Translations under genes and position numbers: made by a program
Assembly (NCBI GenBank): GCA_021904315.1
Contig: CM038925.1
Location: 9,612,501-9,676,500, forward strand
Direction of reading: 5' to 3'
Source: Sphagnum magellanicum
Taxonomy: Eukaryota; Streptophyta; Sphagnopsida; Sphagnales; Sphagnaceae
Length of the DNA: 64,000 nucleotides
Part shown: in pieces, positions 11,205 to 21,421 of the stretch
How the letters are laid out: every line of letters starts with the position of its first letter
Numbering within the stretch: the first letter of the stretch is position 1
The notes under the pieces: model-generated
Seen by the model: only the letters and a program-made list of their open reading frames with translations
What the model was told of the DNA's origin: nothing
Database searches by the model: none

Positions 11205-12005
11205 AGTAGGGGATTACATTACTAGAGTTTTTTTGTGGTATTGGTACAGGTCTCAAAACCCTATTATAGTCAGGGATTGTGGTTCGGAAGTATTTCTACG
11301 TAGACATTACTCCTATTGCAAGGCAAGTGGTGACATCAAGAATGATGGAGCTCATAGCTAGATTTCCACAACAGTTTTCAACCACCGCATGGAAAGCCAG
11401 TTTCACATTTTTGCCTTCTAACATACAACTGATTCAGAAGAAGCATATGGAATTACTTGGCCATGTAGACCTCATCATTTCAGGTTGGGAGTATCAAGGA
11501 TTTTTAACGCCTGGATTTGGAGAAGGCTTGAGTGACACAAGATCTGGACTTTTCACGGACATGGTATGATTGATCACTTGGGCTTAATCCATTTTTCTTA
11601 CATTTGGTTATGTAATTAAGAACACCCCTTCTTAACTTGACCAAAGGGAGAAAGTCCAGAAGCACTACACTCTAATCGAGCATTACCTTGGAGAGCCCCT
11701 CCTACTCGATGAAGCACGATGCGATTCCTATGTGCACCAGTTGTGCAACTGGTGGACCAACTTGGCACCATTCTCAGTTCTGCAACTGGCTCTAAAATAC
11801 ACCATCAGAAACCCCAACTTGCAGGTTTCTCACATATTGGATGATTAGAGCTCTTGCCAACCAGTTACAAGGCAAAAGAAACCTCCTTGGTTTCCTACGA
11901 ACACAATAGGAAAACCAAGAGGTGTTTGGCCCACCTTTGTTTCCTTCCCAAGAGCACATGCGTTTGAAGGAGATGGACCAGGCTTGTGTATTGTCATGTT
12001 TTAGC
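11205..12005 (+). pseudogene. C5 DNA cytosine methyltransferase-like remnant inside the gypsy element
   Basis: C5 methyltransferases transfer a methyl group from S-adenosylmethionine to cytosine. At about 11215-11265 the translation reads LLEFFCGIGTGL, which matches SAM-binding motif I. About 20 residues further, KYFYVDITPIARQV fits motif II. At about 11468-11500, VDLIISGWE and following residues lie where catalytic motif IV belongs, followed by EGLSDTRSGLF. Downstream, to about 12005, a region with NWWTNLAP and a Cys/His-containing stretch fits the target-recognition and later motifs. Overall length (about 265 codons) fits the catalytic domain alone. The order of motifs, not any single one, supports the call. 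It is a broken fossil part of the element. The closest methyltransferase class cannot be settled by eye; a DNMT3/DRM-like or retroelement-specific type is possible. Confidence 0.72.
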
Positions 12006-12044
12006 ACTTAGGATGAACCAAGCCTAGAAGAAAGAGAAAGGGTT

Positions 12045-12590
12045 ATGGGGTTCCAAGCTAGCACTACTAGTCACACTAAAGTGACTAGATTGAAGCGTAA
12101 TGTTCTACTGGGGAGAAGCATGGACCTAAATTCCCTTACATGGTTGTTGGTAACCTGTGTACTCTTTCAAATGTACACAACACCAACATTGATTCAATCA
12201 GTTTGCGGTTCTAGTGATGCAACCACATGGCACCCCGACCAAGTACACTTGCCTATCTTCAACATTTTACATTTCACTCTTAATGTTGGGGGGGAGGAGG
12301 TACCATGTAATTTGACTCAAGTTGTGTCTAATACACTTGGAGGTACATCATCTTTTGAAGAAATAATTACAACCTTCTATGAATCTGCATAGTTGGATAA
12401 TGGAGAACCCAATACACCAAGTTCTTCAAACACACTTTCCAACTCCATTCCATGTGTTTCCAACTACCCTTTCGTTATGGGGAACCAGTTCACCAAGAAG
12501 GAAAAAGACCAAGTCACAGACTTGCTAATTAAGTATGAGAATGTGTTTGCATACTCATTAAAAGACTTAGGTAGGTGTAAGACCATGTAA
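12045..12590 (+). pseudogene. protease-position region before reverse transcriptase (gypsy fossil part)
   Basis: This lies where Ty3/gypsy elements carry the aspartic protease and the link to reverse transcriptase. A stretch like LPIFNILHFTLNVGGEEVPC is compatible with a protease or linker, but I do not see a clear catalytic triad. The end, FTKKEKDQVTDLLIKYENVFA, matches the usual entry into gypsy reverse transcriptase. Confidence 0.45.
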
Positions 12591-13860
12591 TTCTCTATAG
12601 ACCTTACATATGAGATAGCCATCTATCGGAGGAGGCCAAGGTTGAACAAGCATGAGTGGGAACTGGTAGATGAAAGATGCAAAAAACTCCATGAAGTTGG
12701 TCTCATTCAGCCATCAAGTTTTTATTTCGTAACCGCTATAATAATGCAAGTAAAAAAAGATTTAGTTGGATTATGGACTGAAAAAAGGATGTGCGAGGAT
12801 TATAGGCCTTTGAACCTAATTACACCTCAGGACAGGTACCCTATGCCCATCCCTAAAGAATTATTTGATCGCATTGGTGATTCAAACATTTTCACAATTG
12901 TGGATTTGAGGCAAGGTTTCAACTAGATTGTGTTCGTTGTAAAGATTCGCAAGAAAATGACATTCATGGAAGCAACAAGTTGTGGGAATGGCTTGTGATG
13001 CCTTTTGAATTGAAGAATGCACCTGTCTTCTTTCAGCGAGTCATGGACCAAGTTTTCGAAGGGGCAGATTTCCTGAAGTGTTACATAGATGACATCCTAG
13101 TGCATAGCAAGGGACTCCTGCAACACTTGGCTCATCTTGAGAAGTTATTCAAGATATTCCATGAAGTCAATATGAAGATCCATCTTAAAAAGTGTGAGTT
13201 TGTTATCACTTCAATAGTTTACCTTAGACACAGAATTTTGCCAAATGGTATTATGGCTCATTGGGCCAAAGTAATAACCATTTTGAAGATGCCCAATCCT
13301 ATTGATGTTCACATGTTGAGGATTTTCATCGGACTATGTAATTACTACATAATTTATGTCCAAGACTTCAGTACTATTGCTCATCCTCTCTATGCATTGT
13401 TAAAAAAGGATGTTGTTTGGACATGGAGTGATGAGGCTTAGGAAGCTTTCAACACACTCAAGGAAAAGCTTTCAGAGTTCCCCATTTTGAGAAGACCTGA
13501 TTTTGACAAGGTCTTCATTCTACACATTGACTGGAGTGCTCTTGGTATTGGAGCTATTCTTGGCCAACTTGATGAGGAAGGCAAGGAATATGTTATCGCC
13601 TATGCATTCCGAAGCAACAAGGCTAAGAGTAACTACTCTTCATACGAAGGGGAGTGCCTTGTTATTGTATGGATCATCATACATTTCAGGCCCTATCTTT
13701 ATGGCACCAATTTCATTTTGTATATCGACCACTAGCCTATCAAGTGGTTGATGACCAACGATAAGCTTACTAGTAAGTTAACTCGTTGGGCGCTTATGTT
13801 TCAAGAGTATTAGTTCACGGTTATTGGATGACCTGGTATTATACATCAGAATGTGGATAC
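12591..13860 (+). pseudogene. reverse transcriptase and RNase H (gypsy fossil part)
   Basis: The finger and palm regions are visible: CEDYRPLNLITPQDRYPMP, then MPFELKNAPVFFQRVMDQVF, then CYIDDILVHSK, which holds the YIDD catalytic box at about 13080-13110. The connection continues into FILHIDWSALGIGAILGQ and YSSYEGECLVIVW (13510-13680), the RNase H of Ty3/gypsy elements. Fossil part of a broken element. Confidence 0.85.
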
Positions 13861-14158
13861 CATGTCACAGAAACCCCTCACTATTTCTAAAGATTTTTTA
13901 AAAGTAAGGCAAAATTTTGACCAGATTCCAACAGTACATGTATATGATGCATTTAGTTATCTTGCACTATTGCAATGTAATTTGGTTGAACATCCCATTA
14001 TGGATTTATGGGAGGACTTGGACACTCTGAGGTTTCTTTAGCATGGGGAATACCTTCCTTAAGTTACATTAAGTCAACGGGATCGCATGCAACATTCGTC
14101 CAAACACTACTCATGGAGGGACAATCACCTCGTCTGATGCTTACCACAAGGCAACATA

Positions 14159-15100
14159 GTGGTTCCACCACCACATGAATGGCCTGGTCTTATTCAAAAG
14201 GTATACTCGGAGCTTGGACATTTTGAAGTTAAGTGTACTTATAGCCTTCTCGCTCCTCATTACCATTGGAAAAGTAAGTATGCTCAAGTCCAAAATGTCA
14301 TTGCTAGGTGTGAACAATGTGATAGAGTGAGAACTTCTTTCTCTTTTCAACAACTCACATTTTTTCCACTCCCTATTTAGGGCATGTTCTACCATTGGTC
14401 ATGTGATTTAGCTGGAATGTTACCACAAACTTCCAGGGGTAATGTTTACATCATGATTATGATTGAGCATTTTTCAAAGTGGGTTGAGCTTGTTGCGCTA
14501 TCGGACAAGTTATCACATAACACCAGCCATGCTTTTTTATAATAGATTTTAAGTAGGTTTGGGGCTTATGATGAGTGCCTCACTTATCAAGGATCAGAAT
14601 TCAAGGGAAAATTCCAAGACCTATTTGACCATGTTCTCGTTGACCATCGTCAGACTTCAAGAGATCATCCCCAAGCTGATGGCCTTGCAGAGAGGATGGT
14701 TCAAATGTGCAAGAAAGGACTTTGGAAGATTTGCCTCATCAAGAACAAAGAGGATTGGGACCTAGCCCTCCCTTACATTGCCATGGGTTACAGGATGTCC
14801 AAACACGCCTCTTTATCTCATTTCTCTCCTTATTTTTTACTTTTTGGGAGACATCCCATTCCACCCTCTTCCATTACTACTCAAATGGACCAGGTTGTGG
14901 ACTTGGACTCCCCAGCCACTTGGGCTAGGGTCATTGCAGAAAGGGCTGCTCTATTGAAGAAGGCTATGCCCATGGCCATGGAAAACCTGTCCATTGCACA
15001 ACATCGAAACACCTTATGGTATGCACACACACGAGGTGGTAGTTACAAACCTAAAGTGAGACAATTTGATGTTGGTGATTTTGTGTATCTCCAACGGTAA
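14159..15100 (+). pseudogene. integrase (gypsy fossil part)
   Basis: The zinc-binding N-terminus is visible as GHFEVKCTYSLLAPHYHW with the later CEQCDRVRTSF. The catalytic core follows, with EHFSKWVELVAL, then the late core region ALPYIAMGYRMSKHASLSHFSPYFLLFGRHP, ending with the C-terminal VRQFDVGDFVYLQR (GPY/F-like region). This order is typical for gypsy integrase. Fossil part of a broken element. Confidence 0.85.
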
Positions 15101-15139
15101 CCCAATGATACTCTAAACATTTCTTCCAGTCGCACTATC

Positions 15140-15451
15140 TTGATGATTAAGGGAATCAGGCCTCCAAATGTGTTGGAGTTGCAAGGAGCTAACGGACGCA
15201 CAATTCAGGATCATTCCAAAAATTGTGCGCCCTACCACCTACCGAACTTGGATCCTACCATCATCACGTCAACTTGGATTCCTCCACTTGATTATCCATA
15301 TCAGGTATGTCAGAGGACAAATGATGTTGATCAGATCCTGCTTTGCAATAACTATAATGGTGGATACCATCTCTTTTACCTCAAGCCAGAGTTCATTCAA
15401 GTTCTCACTAGCAATTGGTATTGTTCATCATGTTATCCTAAAGCACCTTGA
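15140..15451 (+). pseudogene. PHD-finger-like C-terminal segment after integrase (gypsy fossil part)
   Basis: The segment starts with a retroelement-type tail (NVLELQGANGRT and NCAPYHLPNLDPTI), then at about 15308-15440 shows a PHD-like layout: CQRTNDVDQILLCNN, GGYHLFYLKPEF, then NWYCSSC. PHD fingers bind two zinc ions and read histone H3 tails. Many gypsy elements carry a chromodomain at this place, so a PHD finger could play a similar chromatin-targeting role. The copy is decayed, so zinc binding cannot be judged from it. Confidence 0.6.
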
Positions 15452-15499
15452 TTCCTACTCAGACCATGCCATGCTTTTCCCAGCTCAGGTCCGGGGGGG

Positions 15500-15677
15500 A
15501 TACATGAGAATTTCATTTCAGCCTCCTCTTGCGCATTGTATATATATATGTGCGTGCATCTCTTTTTGGTTGATTAGTTTATACCTTTGACTGGCTTTAG
15601 TATTTTTGTTTAGTAAAATTTATTATGGATTTACACCCTTATGACATTATACGTCAAGACACTACACGTCATGACAG
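15500..15677 (+). repeat. extra copy of the LTR 3' part, upstream of the 3' LTR
   Basis: It starts CATGAGAATTTCATTTCAGCC after a G-rich tract (CCGGGGGGGA) and is about 90% identical by eye to 15990-16166. The 3' end of the element is therefore arranged as a partial LTR end followed by a full-looking LTR. This could be the tail of another LTR left by unequal recombination or template switching. Confidence 0.7.
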
Positions 15678-15678
15678 T

Positions 15679-16166
15679 TGTCATGCCTATACATGGCCTC
15701 ATACATGATGGCCAAATACGGGCATGCCCATCATGCCTTTTAGGGTTAATGTACACTTTTAAGGTAAATGTACGTTCATAGGTGATTGTATGTTATTAGG
15801 TATTTAGGGTTTCAGTTTGTTAGCAATTGTATAAAAGGCCAAACCCTTCCTTTCTCTTTTTAGTTTTTTTAGAATTGCTTTGTCAAAAGAGTTTCCTCGA
15901 TAATCAGATAGGATTTTTAGATGCTCACGACGGCCATTGCATGACCACCATTTATGTAATTACATGTTCTTCTTTCTTTGCAATTCAATACATGAAAATT
16001 TCATCTCAGCCTCCTCTTGTGCATTGTATATATATGTGTGTGCGTGCATCTCTTTTTGGTTGATTAGTTTATACCTTTGATTGGCTTTAGTCTTTTTGTT
16101 TAGTATAATTTACTATGGATTTACACCTTTACGACATCGTATGTCACTACACTACACGTCACAACA
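15679..16166 (+). repeat. 3' LTR of the gypsy element
   Basis: About 488 bases, starting TGTCATGCC and ending CACGTCACAACA. The first 310 bases match the 5' end of the element, and the last 178 bases match 15500-15677. The TG...CA borders fit an LTR. A TATA-like TATATATATG lies at about 16028. Confidence 0.75.
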
Positions 16167-16659
16167 TTAATTTTTTTTAATGGGGTGTTAAATTAGGATA
16201 GGGTGTGAAAATCTGAAGATAGGCCAAAGGCTAAAAGACCATGCTACACATTTTTTAAGTTGGATACAAAAAACCTATCGCATAAAATTCAGTTTGAAAG
16301 TGTTTATATGCAAATAATACAATTAAGGGAATAAATAAGAAGGACAATGACTAGTTATAGAACACAATGCCTTAAAATGAGTTAAGGCAAATAGTTCGCC
16401 TTTCAAGGGATCACCTTGATGGGTTCCCATGGTAGGTGGGATGACCATGACATCACCTTCACAATTTTGGTGATTATAAAATAAAAAAGATTCAAGTACA
16501 TAAAATGCATGAATAAAGGGTTGAGTTGAATGATGTCCTTACTTTCTGCAAATAGTTTCAAAGATATGGCCCTTCTTAACATTGAATTGAAAGCATTTGC
16601 CATGTCCAATTAAAGAACAATTTAGTTAAAGTGAATGTCCAAGGTTGTTGCAACCCCAC

Positions 16660-17470
16660 TTTGAAGGAAGTGTGAGGATGAAACTCACACTCCCGAAATT
16701 GGGACTTGGGAGTCCTCCAGGACTCCCAAAATTTTAGAGTTCAATTGCAGGGGTCAAAACACCTTGCATTGTAGTGTGTTTTATATCATTGGAAAGCTAT
16801 TGAAGTGTAGATGTTGAAAATGGCCTCGCATGGGCCATTTGGACATCTGCAGCCCAAGTTATGGCAAAAAGAAGGGCCGAGAGTCAAACTTGCAATTTGA
16901 CTCCCGACCATTAAAAGTCGAGAATCGACTCGACCTCGGTGCATGCAGGTGGAGTGCGACACACGGTTGGAAATCTCTCGAGGAGAGCTACAAGTTTGCT
17001 TTAGACCTCATCCCGATCGGAAGTTTGAGCAAAGAGTTATGATTACTCAAAGTCCCGGGAATCCAAACCGGGACAATTTCGGGAGTCCTCCTTGGGAGTC
17101 CCGGGACAAAAAGCCATTCGGATGTGGGTGCTGCGGAGAGGCACAAAGTATACCATATGGGGGAAGGTGGTGGCTTCCCCCAAGTCCGGGCCGTAGTGAG
17201 TCAAGTGAGTCCAGAGTTGCCTGTGGTTTGTCCTAGCACCAAGGGTGCTCCAAAATGTGATCTAACCAACTTGTTGGTTGGTTTGATGCAAGTTCGAGTA
17301 AGTGAATAAGCTTGTCACTTCTTCTTAGTCCCATCCCGAAACTTTAGCACCCCCTTTGCCCCTTTTAGTGTTGAGAGCTGGGAGCGTGCCCCGAATCCCC
17401 CACAATTCCACAACTTGAGTAACTTAGGCCCAACTTGGGGCTAACTAAAGACTTGGGAGCGCGTCAAAGG
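16660..17470 (+). repeat. dispersed repeat of about 0.8 kb, copy 1 (inverted copy at 37030-37760)
   Basis: Shared blocks with the reverse complement of 37030-37760 include the AAAAGCCATTCGGATGTGGG region, GGGGGAAGGTGGTGGCTTCCCCCAAGTCC, CATTGGAAAGCT, the CTCCCAAAATTT/CTCCCAAAGT region and GGGAGCGTGCCC. The sequence is non-coding and rich in GGGAGTC words. It is probably part of an LTR or other transposon that is incomplete here. Confidence 0.65.
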
Positions 17471-19540
17471 TGCACTTAATGTCATAGATTATTACTTCAC
17501 ATCCACCTTTGGTTACTACTCCAAATTGGTGCAATGAGAAATATGTTATGAAAGTATCGTGAAATTGATAACATAAAGTATAGTTTATGAATTGATACAA
17601 CATTTTCCCCATGGCAATGGGACAAATTCCATTTGAAAGCTTGGTCACGATTAAAAAGTAGGCCACCCCAAAAACATTGGTAATTTGATGTGAAATGTGA
17701 CCTTGTGTGATATGAAAATAAAGTTGAAACAATTGTGGGAATTCACTTGTAGAATTTTTTGGGTGAAACCACATCCCAAAAGGACCACTTGTAAATAATT
17801 GTGGCATGAATTATAATGTTAACTTAATGGAATTAGATGAAAGTTCGAAGTCTTGGTCTAGTTCATAGTTTTTGAAAAAAATGGGGAAAAACCATTTGAT
17901 TCAAGATGTAAAATGGTGAAAGTTGAACTAATGTTGGAGGACGCGGGTGCAAAAAAAAATGGTGCTAAAGCCTGAATTGTTTAAAAAATTCACCTACACA
18001 TCAAACAACTAAACTATGGAAAAAATGTTTATGAGCTTGAAGATCATCTTGGGGAAAAGGCATGTTTAAGTTCAAACTTGCCACCAAAGTAGCTTGGGCA
18101 TTTAGGAAAAATTCCTCTTGCAAGTTTTCCTAATTATTTATTAAAAAATGTTTAAATTAAATTCATATTTTATGTTTGATTATTTTGCTTCAAAGGGCCA
18201 AAACAAAACATCATTAAGGTAATAAGAAGAACAAATGCCAAGTTGTCACATCATATGCTAGCTTATCTAGTGGAAAACAAAATGTCATTTGTACATCACT
18301 CCGTAGAACAATAGGATGTAGTTGTATAGTTGAAAACAATGAAAGTTTAAAAGGAAGGACCCAAAAACATTTAATGTCAAAGCCCAAGCCTAAATTGATG
18401 TAGCCAAGGTGGAAAGAAAGGAAGGTATTAAGTTGGGATGGTCACATGGGTTTGGACTAAATGTATTGAATGTTTCACAAGAACGATGGTGATAACTAAC
18501 TTTCAAAAGGTAAATTGACACCCACATGTGGGGCAAGAGGCTTTAGGTGGAGGTTGTGCATGTGTTGGGGAAATGGGGGTAGGTTGAAAGGTCTAATCAT
18601 GAACAATTGCCAAGGTTGATAAAATGGAAGGGGAAAAAGTTTTACATGTGCATTATTTAGCAGGATTGGGAAAGTGTAAGGTTAGGGCCTCACATTATCA
18701 CAAAGGGTTGAAAGTTGGTAAGGGAAACTTATGGTGGTGCATGAAAAGGCAAACGGGTGATGAAAATTACAAGATTTGATGAAACATGATGAATTAAGGG
18801 ACATGAGACACTTATGAGGTTTACTAAGAGCACAATTACAATAGGCTTCACTTTCTAAAAACAACTTACTTCTACACAACAATCTTAAATCTATAGAGCC
18901 AACAACACCAAACTAAGTGAATTAAAAGGGGGAAAAAAAAAAACCTCCTTGGTTTACTAGCTAGTGTGTTATGCCAATGTTAAACCTTAACTTCGTCATA
19001 GTCTTGACACCATCATTACTATTTTATTGGATTCAACACAACCTATACACTTTAATATCAAAACATCCCATGAATGTCATGGCAAGGGATCAAGTGTTAA
19101 GTGAGATAAATTTGTAACATGCCTATGTCATTGTTTTGAGAACATGGATCATAGGTTATGGGAGTTTGCCCATTTTGTTGATGTCATGCAATGCTAATAG
19201 TATTGGAGATACTTTTGTATCAGACACAATCAATTTTTTTTTGACTTATTTAATATTTTCCAATATAAGGCCATTATTCTACATGAGACTCTTGTGAGGA
19301 ATTTGGGTGAACGTATATGTGGCATGCTCCAATTAATATGATGGTTAGGAAAGACCATATGAAAACCATTATGACAATTGGAGTATACCTAGTACATTAT
19401 TATAATTGCAACTAGTTGAGGCTTTGGATAAACATGTATAACCTAATGCAATACTACATACCACATTGAATAATTTAAAAAGGCCACCAATTCTTAACAC
19501 AAATGTTGGTTATGTAAGTCGACAACTTAAGTATAAGTAA
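17471..19540. other. intergenic, no gene recognised
   Basis: AT-rich sequence between the 0.8 kb repeat and the MITE. I see no convincing coding frame, RNA gene or clear terminal repeat. It is probably old transposon-derived DNA. Confidence 0.5.
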
Positions 19541-19898
19541 GTTAGAGCATATCTAGTAATGCTCAGTATGTGACCGTGCAAAAATATTTCTCACATCCAA
19601 ATTTAATTGTGTACTTTTTTCCAACCCCACCCATAAAACTGGGACTGCAAATATGTGGGAGACTAACAAACCACCTGGACCAATCATTATGATCGACCAA
19701 TTAGAAATAGGGGGTCATGTTTACTAAGCTTTTCTTTGACAAGTGGTAGGCTTTGTTGTGGCCTTTACCAACCCTTGCAAACTGTGCAAACGTACCATCT
19801 AAACCATGTTGTTGAGCCAAACTGACATGTTTTGACTTTTCTTCATTCAATTTTAATTTGCAGGGTCACATATTGAGCACTGGTGCACTTGGTCTAAC
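19541..19898 (+). mobile_element. MITE-like non-autonomous DNA element, copy A
   Basis: About 358 bases with imperfect terminal inverted repeats. The left end reads GTTAGAGCATATCTAGTAAT followed by GCTCAGTATGTGACC. The right end, reverse complemented, reads GTTAGACCAAGTGCACCAGT followed by GCTCAATATGTGACC. The inner part (TTTCTCACATCC, ACTGGGACTGCAAATATGTGGGAG) recurs at 27781-27939 on the other strand and at 53053-53240. There is no coding capacity. The target duplication is unclear. Confidence 0.7.
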
Positions 19899-20684
19899 AC
19901 AATTATCTAATACAATTATTACACTCAACATTGTGTACAACTGTTTCTTCTCAACTCTCACATGTAAACATGGAAAATGGGACAATATAAGGTAATACAC
20001 TATGGTGTTTTAAGGTTAATCACATTGGCCAAAGATTATAGCTAACCAATTAAGAGCAATCATTTTATTGTGCAATGTTTATTGTAAGCATTGAATCTTG
20101 TGTAAATTTAGTGGCCAAAATGGTATTTGTTGTCTCGAATTAACATATGAATATTGCATTTTGCTCAAATTATATTGTGGAGGCCATTGATGGAGTTGCT
20201 CTTATATTGAATATGCCCATTTGGTATTTGAGTATATTTCACCATCATTGTTTCATTAGAAAATATGGACAACACACAAACATCACATCACATCACAAAC
20301 AAGTTAGAATAAAGATTAATTAAATGTCATCACATGGACCAATCATTATGACTGACAAATCAAAGCTAATCAAATTTTTTGATTGATCAAAACTTGAGAG
20401 AATGTTACAAAATAGACCGGTCAATGATCAAACATTTAAGCACTCAAGGCAGGCTGGATCCAAGGGGAGGGCTCCATTGTTTTTGGTGTCCCAAAAAAAC
20501 TTGAACCCCTTCTCTTTACACATCTGACACATTAACAATTGTTGAAAACGAATTTAAAATGAGAAAGTTGGAAGCCCCCAAAGTAAAGGGGGTCAAGAAC
20601 TCCAAAACAAACCACCAAACTACAAAGGCTGATTCTCAAACACTCAAAAAATTCTTTGTATGTTGTTATGTTGTTAGTAGAGTT

Positions 20685-20910
20685 GAAAGATGATTTGTAA
20701 AACTTCAAGTGACACTCCTATAATGCTTTAAATCATTTAAAATGAATAAGAAGTAAGAAAGTTATCAAACACATTTTGCAAGTTGGAAAGCTTTTTTTTT
20801 TCTTGTTATTTTTTAATTACTCTTTTTCCTTTGCACTTCAAAGATGATCCCTAAAGCTTGAAGTAACCCTCCCATAACATTTTAAATCACTCAAAATGAA
20901 GCACATATGA
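20685..20910 (+). repeat. imperfect direct repeat of about 75 bases
   Basis: 20685-20750 (AGATGATTTGTAAAACTTCA and on) is repeated in weakened form at 20838-20910 (AGATGATCCCTAAAGCTTGA and on), including the TTTAAATCA..CAAAATGAA block. It lies just upstream of SDHAF4. It is an old local duplication with no known function. Confidence 0.45.
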
Positions 20911-21028
20911 TGAAGATATAAATAAGTGTTCGGTCATAGGCAGGAGATCCGTGATGAGCCGATCTACCCTAGTGGAGACTTCTTGTTGGTTTTGCAACGC
21001 ATCTGTGTTGTGTCCTTTGCTTGTCGCG

Positions 21029-21421
21029 ATGGCGTTGTCTAAGACGACGTCGACAACGCTCCTCTCGCGTGCACCTCTCGTCTCTAGTGTTCTGCTCGCA
21101 CCTTCGTTTCCTTCCTCTTTGGCATGGCGTCAGATTCCGGCGTTCTTTTCCAGTGCGTCCTCGGCTGATCATTACGCGCCCAACAACAAGGTGTCCGTGG
21201 TTGTGGAGGAGATTCGACAGGAGTCAGCGGTGGTGGCGGAAGAGAGCGAGAAGGAAAACCCTGAAGAACATGGGGAGGAAAAGCGGGATGCGGACAGAGA
21301 TGACGGTGATGAGGAGGAGTTGGACATTAATCCCGAGACCGGGGAAGTGGGAGGACCGAGTGGACCAGAGCCCACGCGCTATGGTGACTGGGAGAAGGGT
21401 GGCCGTTGCTACGATTTTTGA
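21029..21421 (+). CDS. SDHAF4: succinate dehydrogenase assembly factor 4 (SDHAF4), mitochondrial
   Basis: SDHAF4 binds the flavinylated SDHA subunit of complex II in the mitochondrial matrix and helps its assembly with SDHB. The C-terminal 33 residues carry the family signature [32 protein letters not shown] (split here: [19 protein letters not shown], then [13 protein letters not shown]), ending the protein as usual. The ATG at 21029 gives 130 residues starting [20 protein letters not shown], a good mitochondrial presequence. An in-frame ATG at 20954 would add 25 residues with three cysteines and looks less suitable. The middle is a very acidic Glu/Asp-rich linker, which is variable in this family. 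Single exon. Confidence 0.92.
   Translation: MALSKTTSTTLLSRAPLVSSVLLAPSFPSSLAWRQIPAFFSSASSADHYAPNNKVSVVVEEIRQESAVVAEESEKENPEEHGEEKRDADRDDGDEEELDINPETGEVGGPSGPEPTRYGDWEKGGRCYDF

Larger units (their letters stand above)
8038..16166 (+). mobile_element. Ty3/gypsy LTR retrotransposon with DNA methyltransferase and PHD-like parts, broken
   Basis: This is a degenerate Ty3/gypsy element of about 8.1 kb. Order of parts on the plus strand: LTR-like 5' end, leader, gag with two zinc knuckles, a segment of unknown type, a C5 cytosine methyltransferase remnant, a protease-position region, reverse transcriptase (YIDD box), RNase H, integrase with zinc-binding N-terminus, a PHD-like segment, and the 3' LTR. 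The order RT-RNase H-integrase identifies Ty3/gypsy. The copy is broken, with well over ten breaks. The LTR portions differ at roughly one base in eight by eye, so it is not young. The 5' and 3' ends share only their first 310 or so bases, so the terminal structure is rearranged. No convincing target duplication was seen. Confidence 0.9.

Noticed and set aside
16830-17309. Several overlapping open frames in the 0.8 kb repeat
   Set aside because: The inverted copy at 37030-37760 does not keep the same protein reading, so they are not coding.
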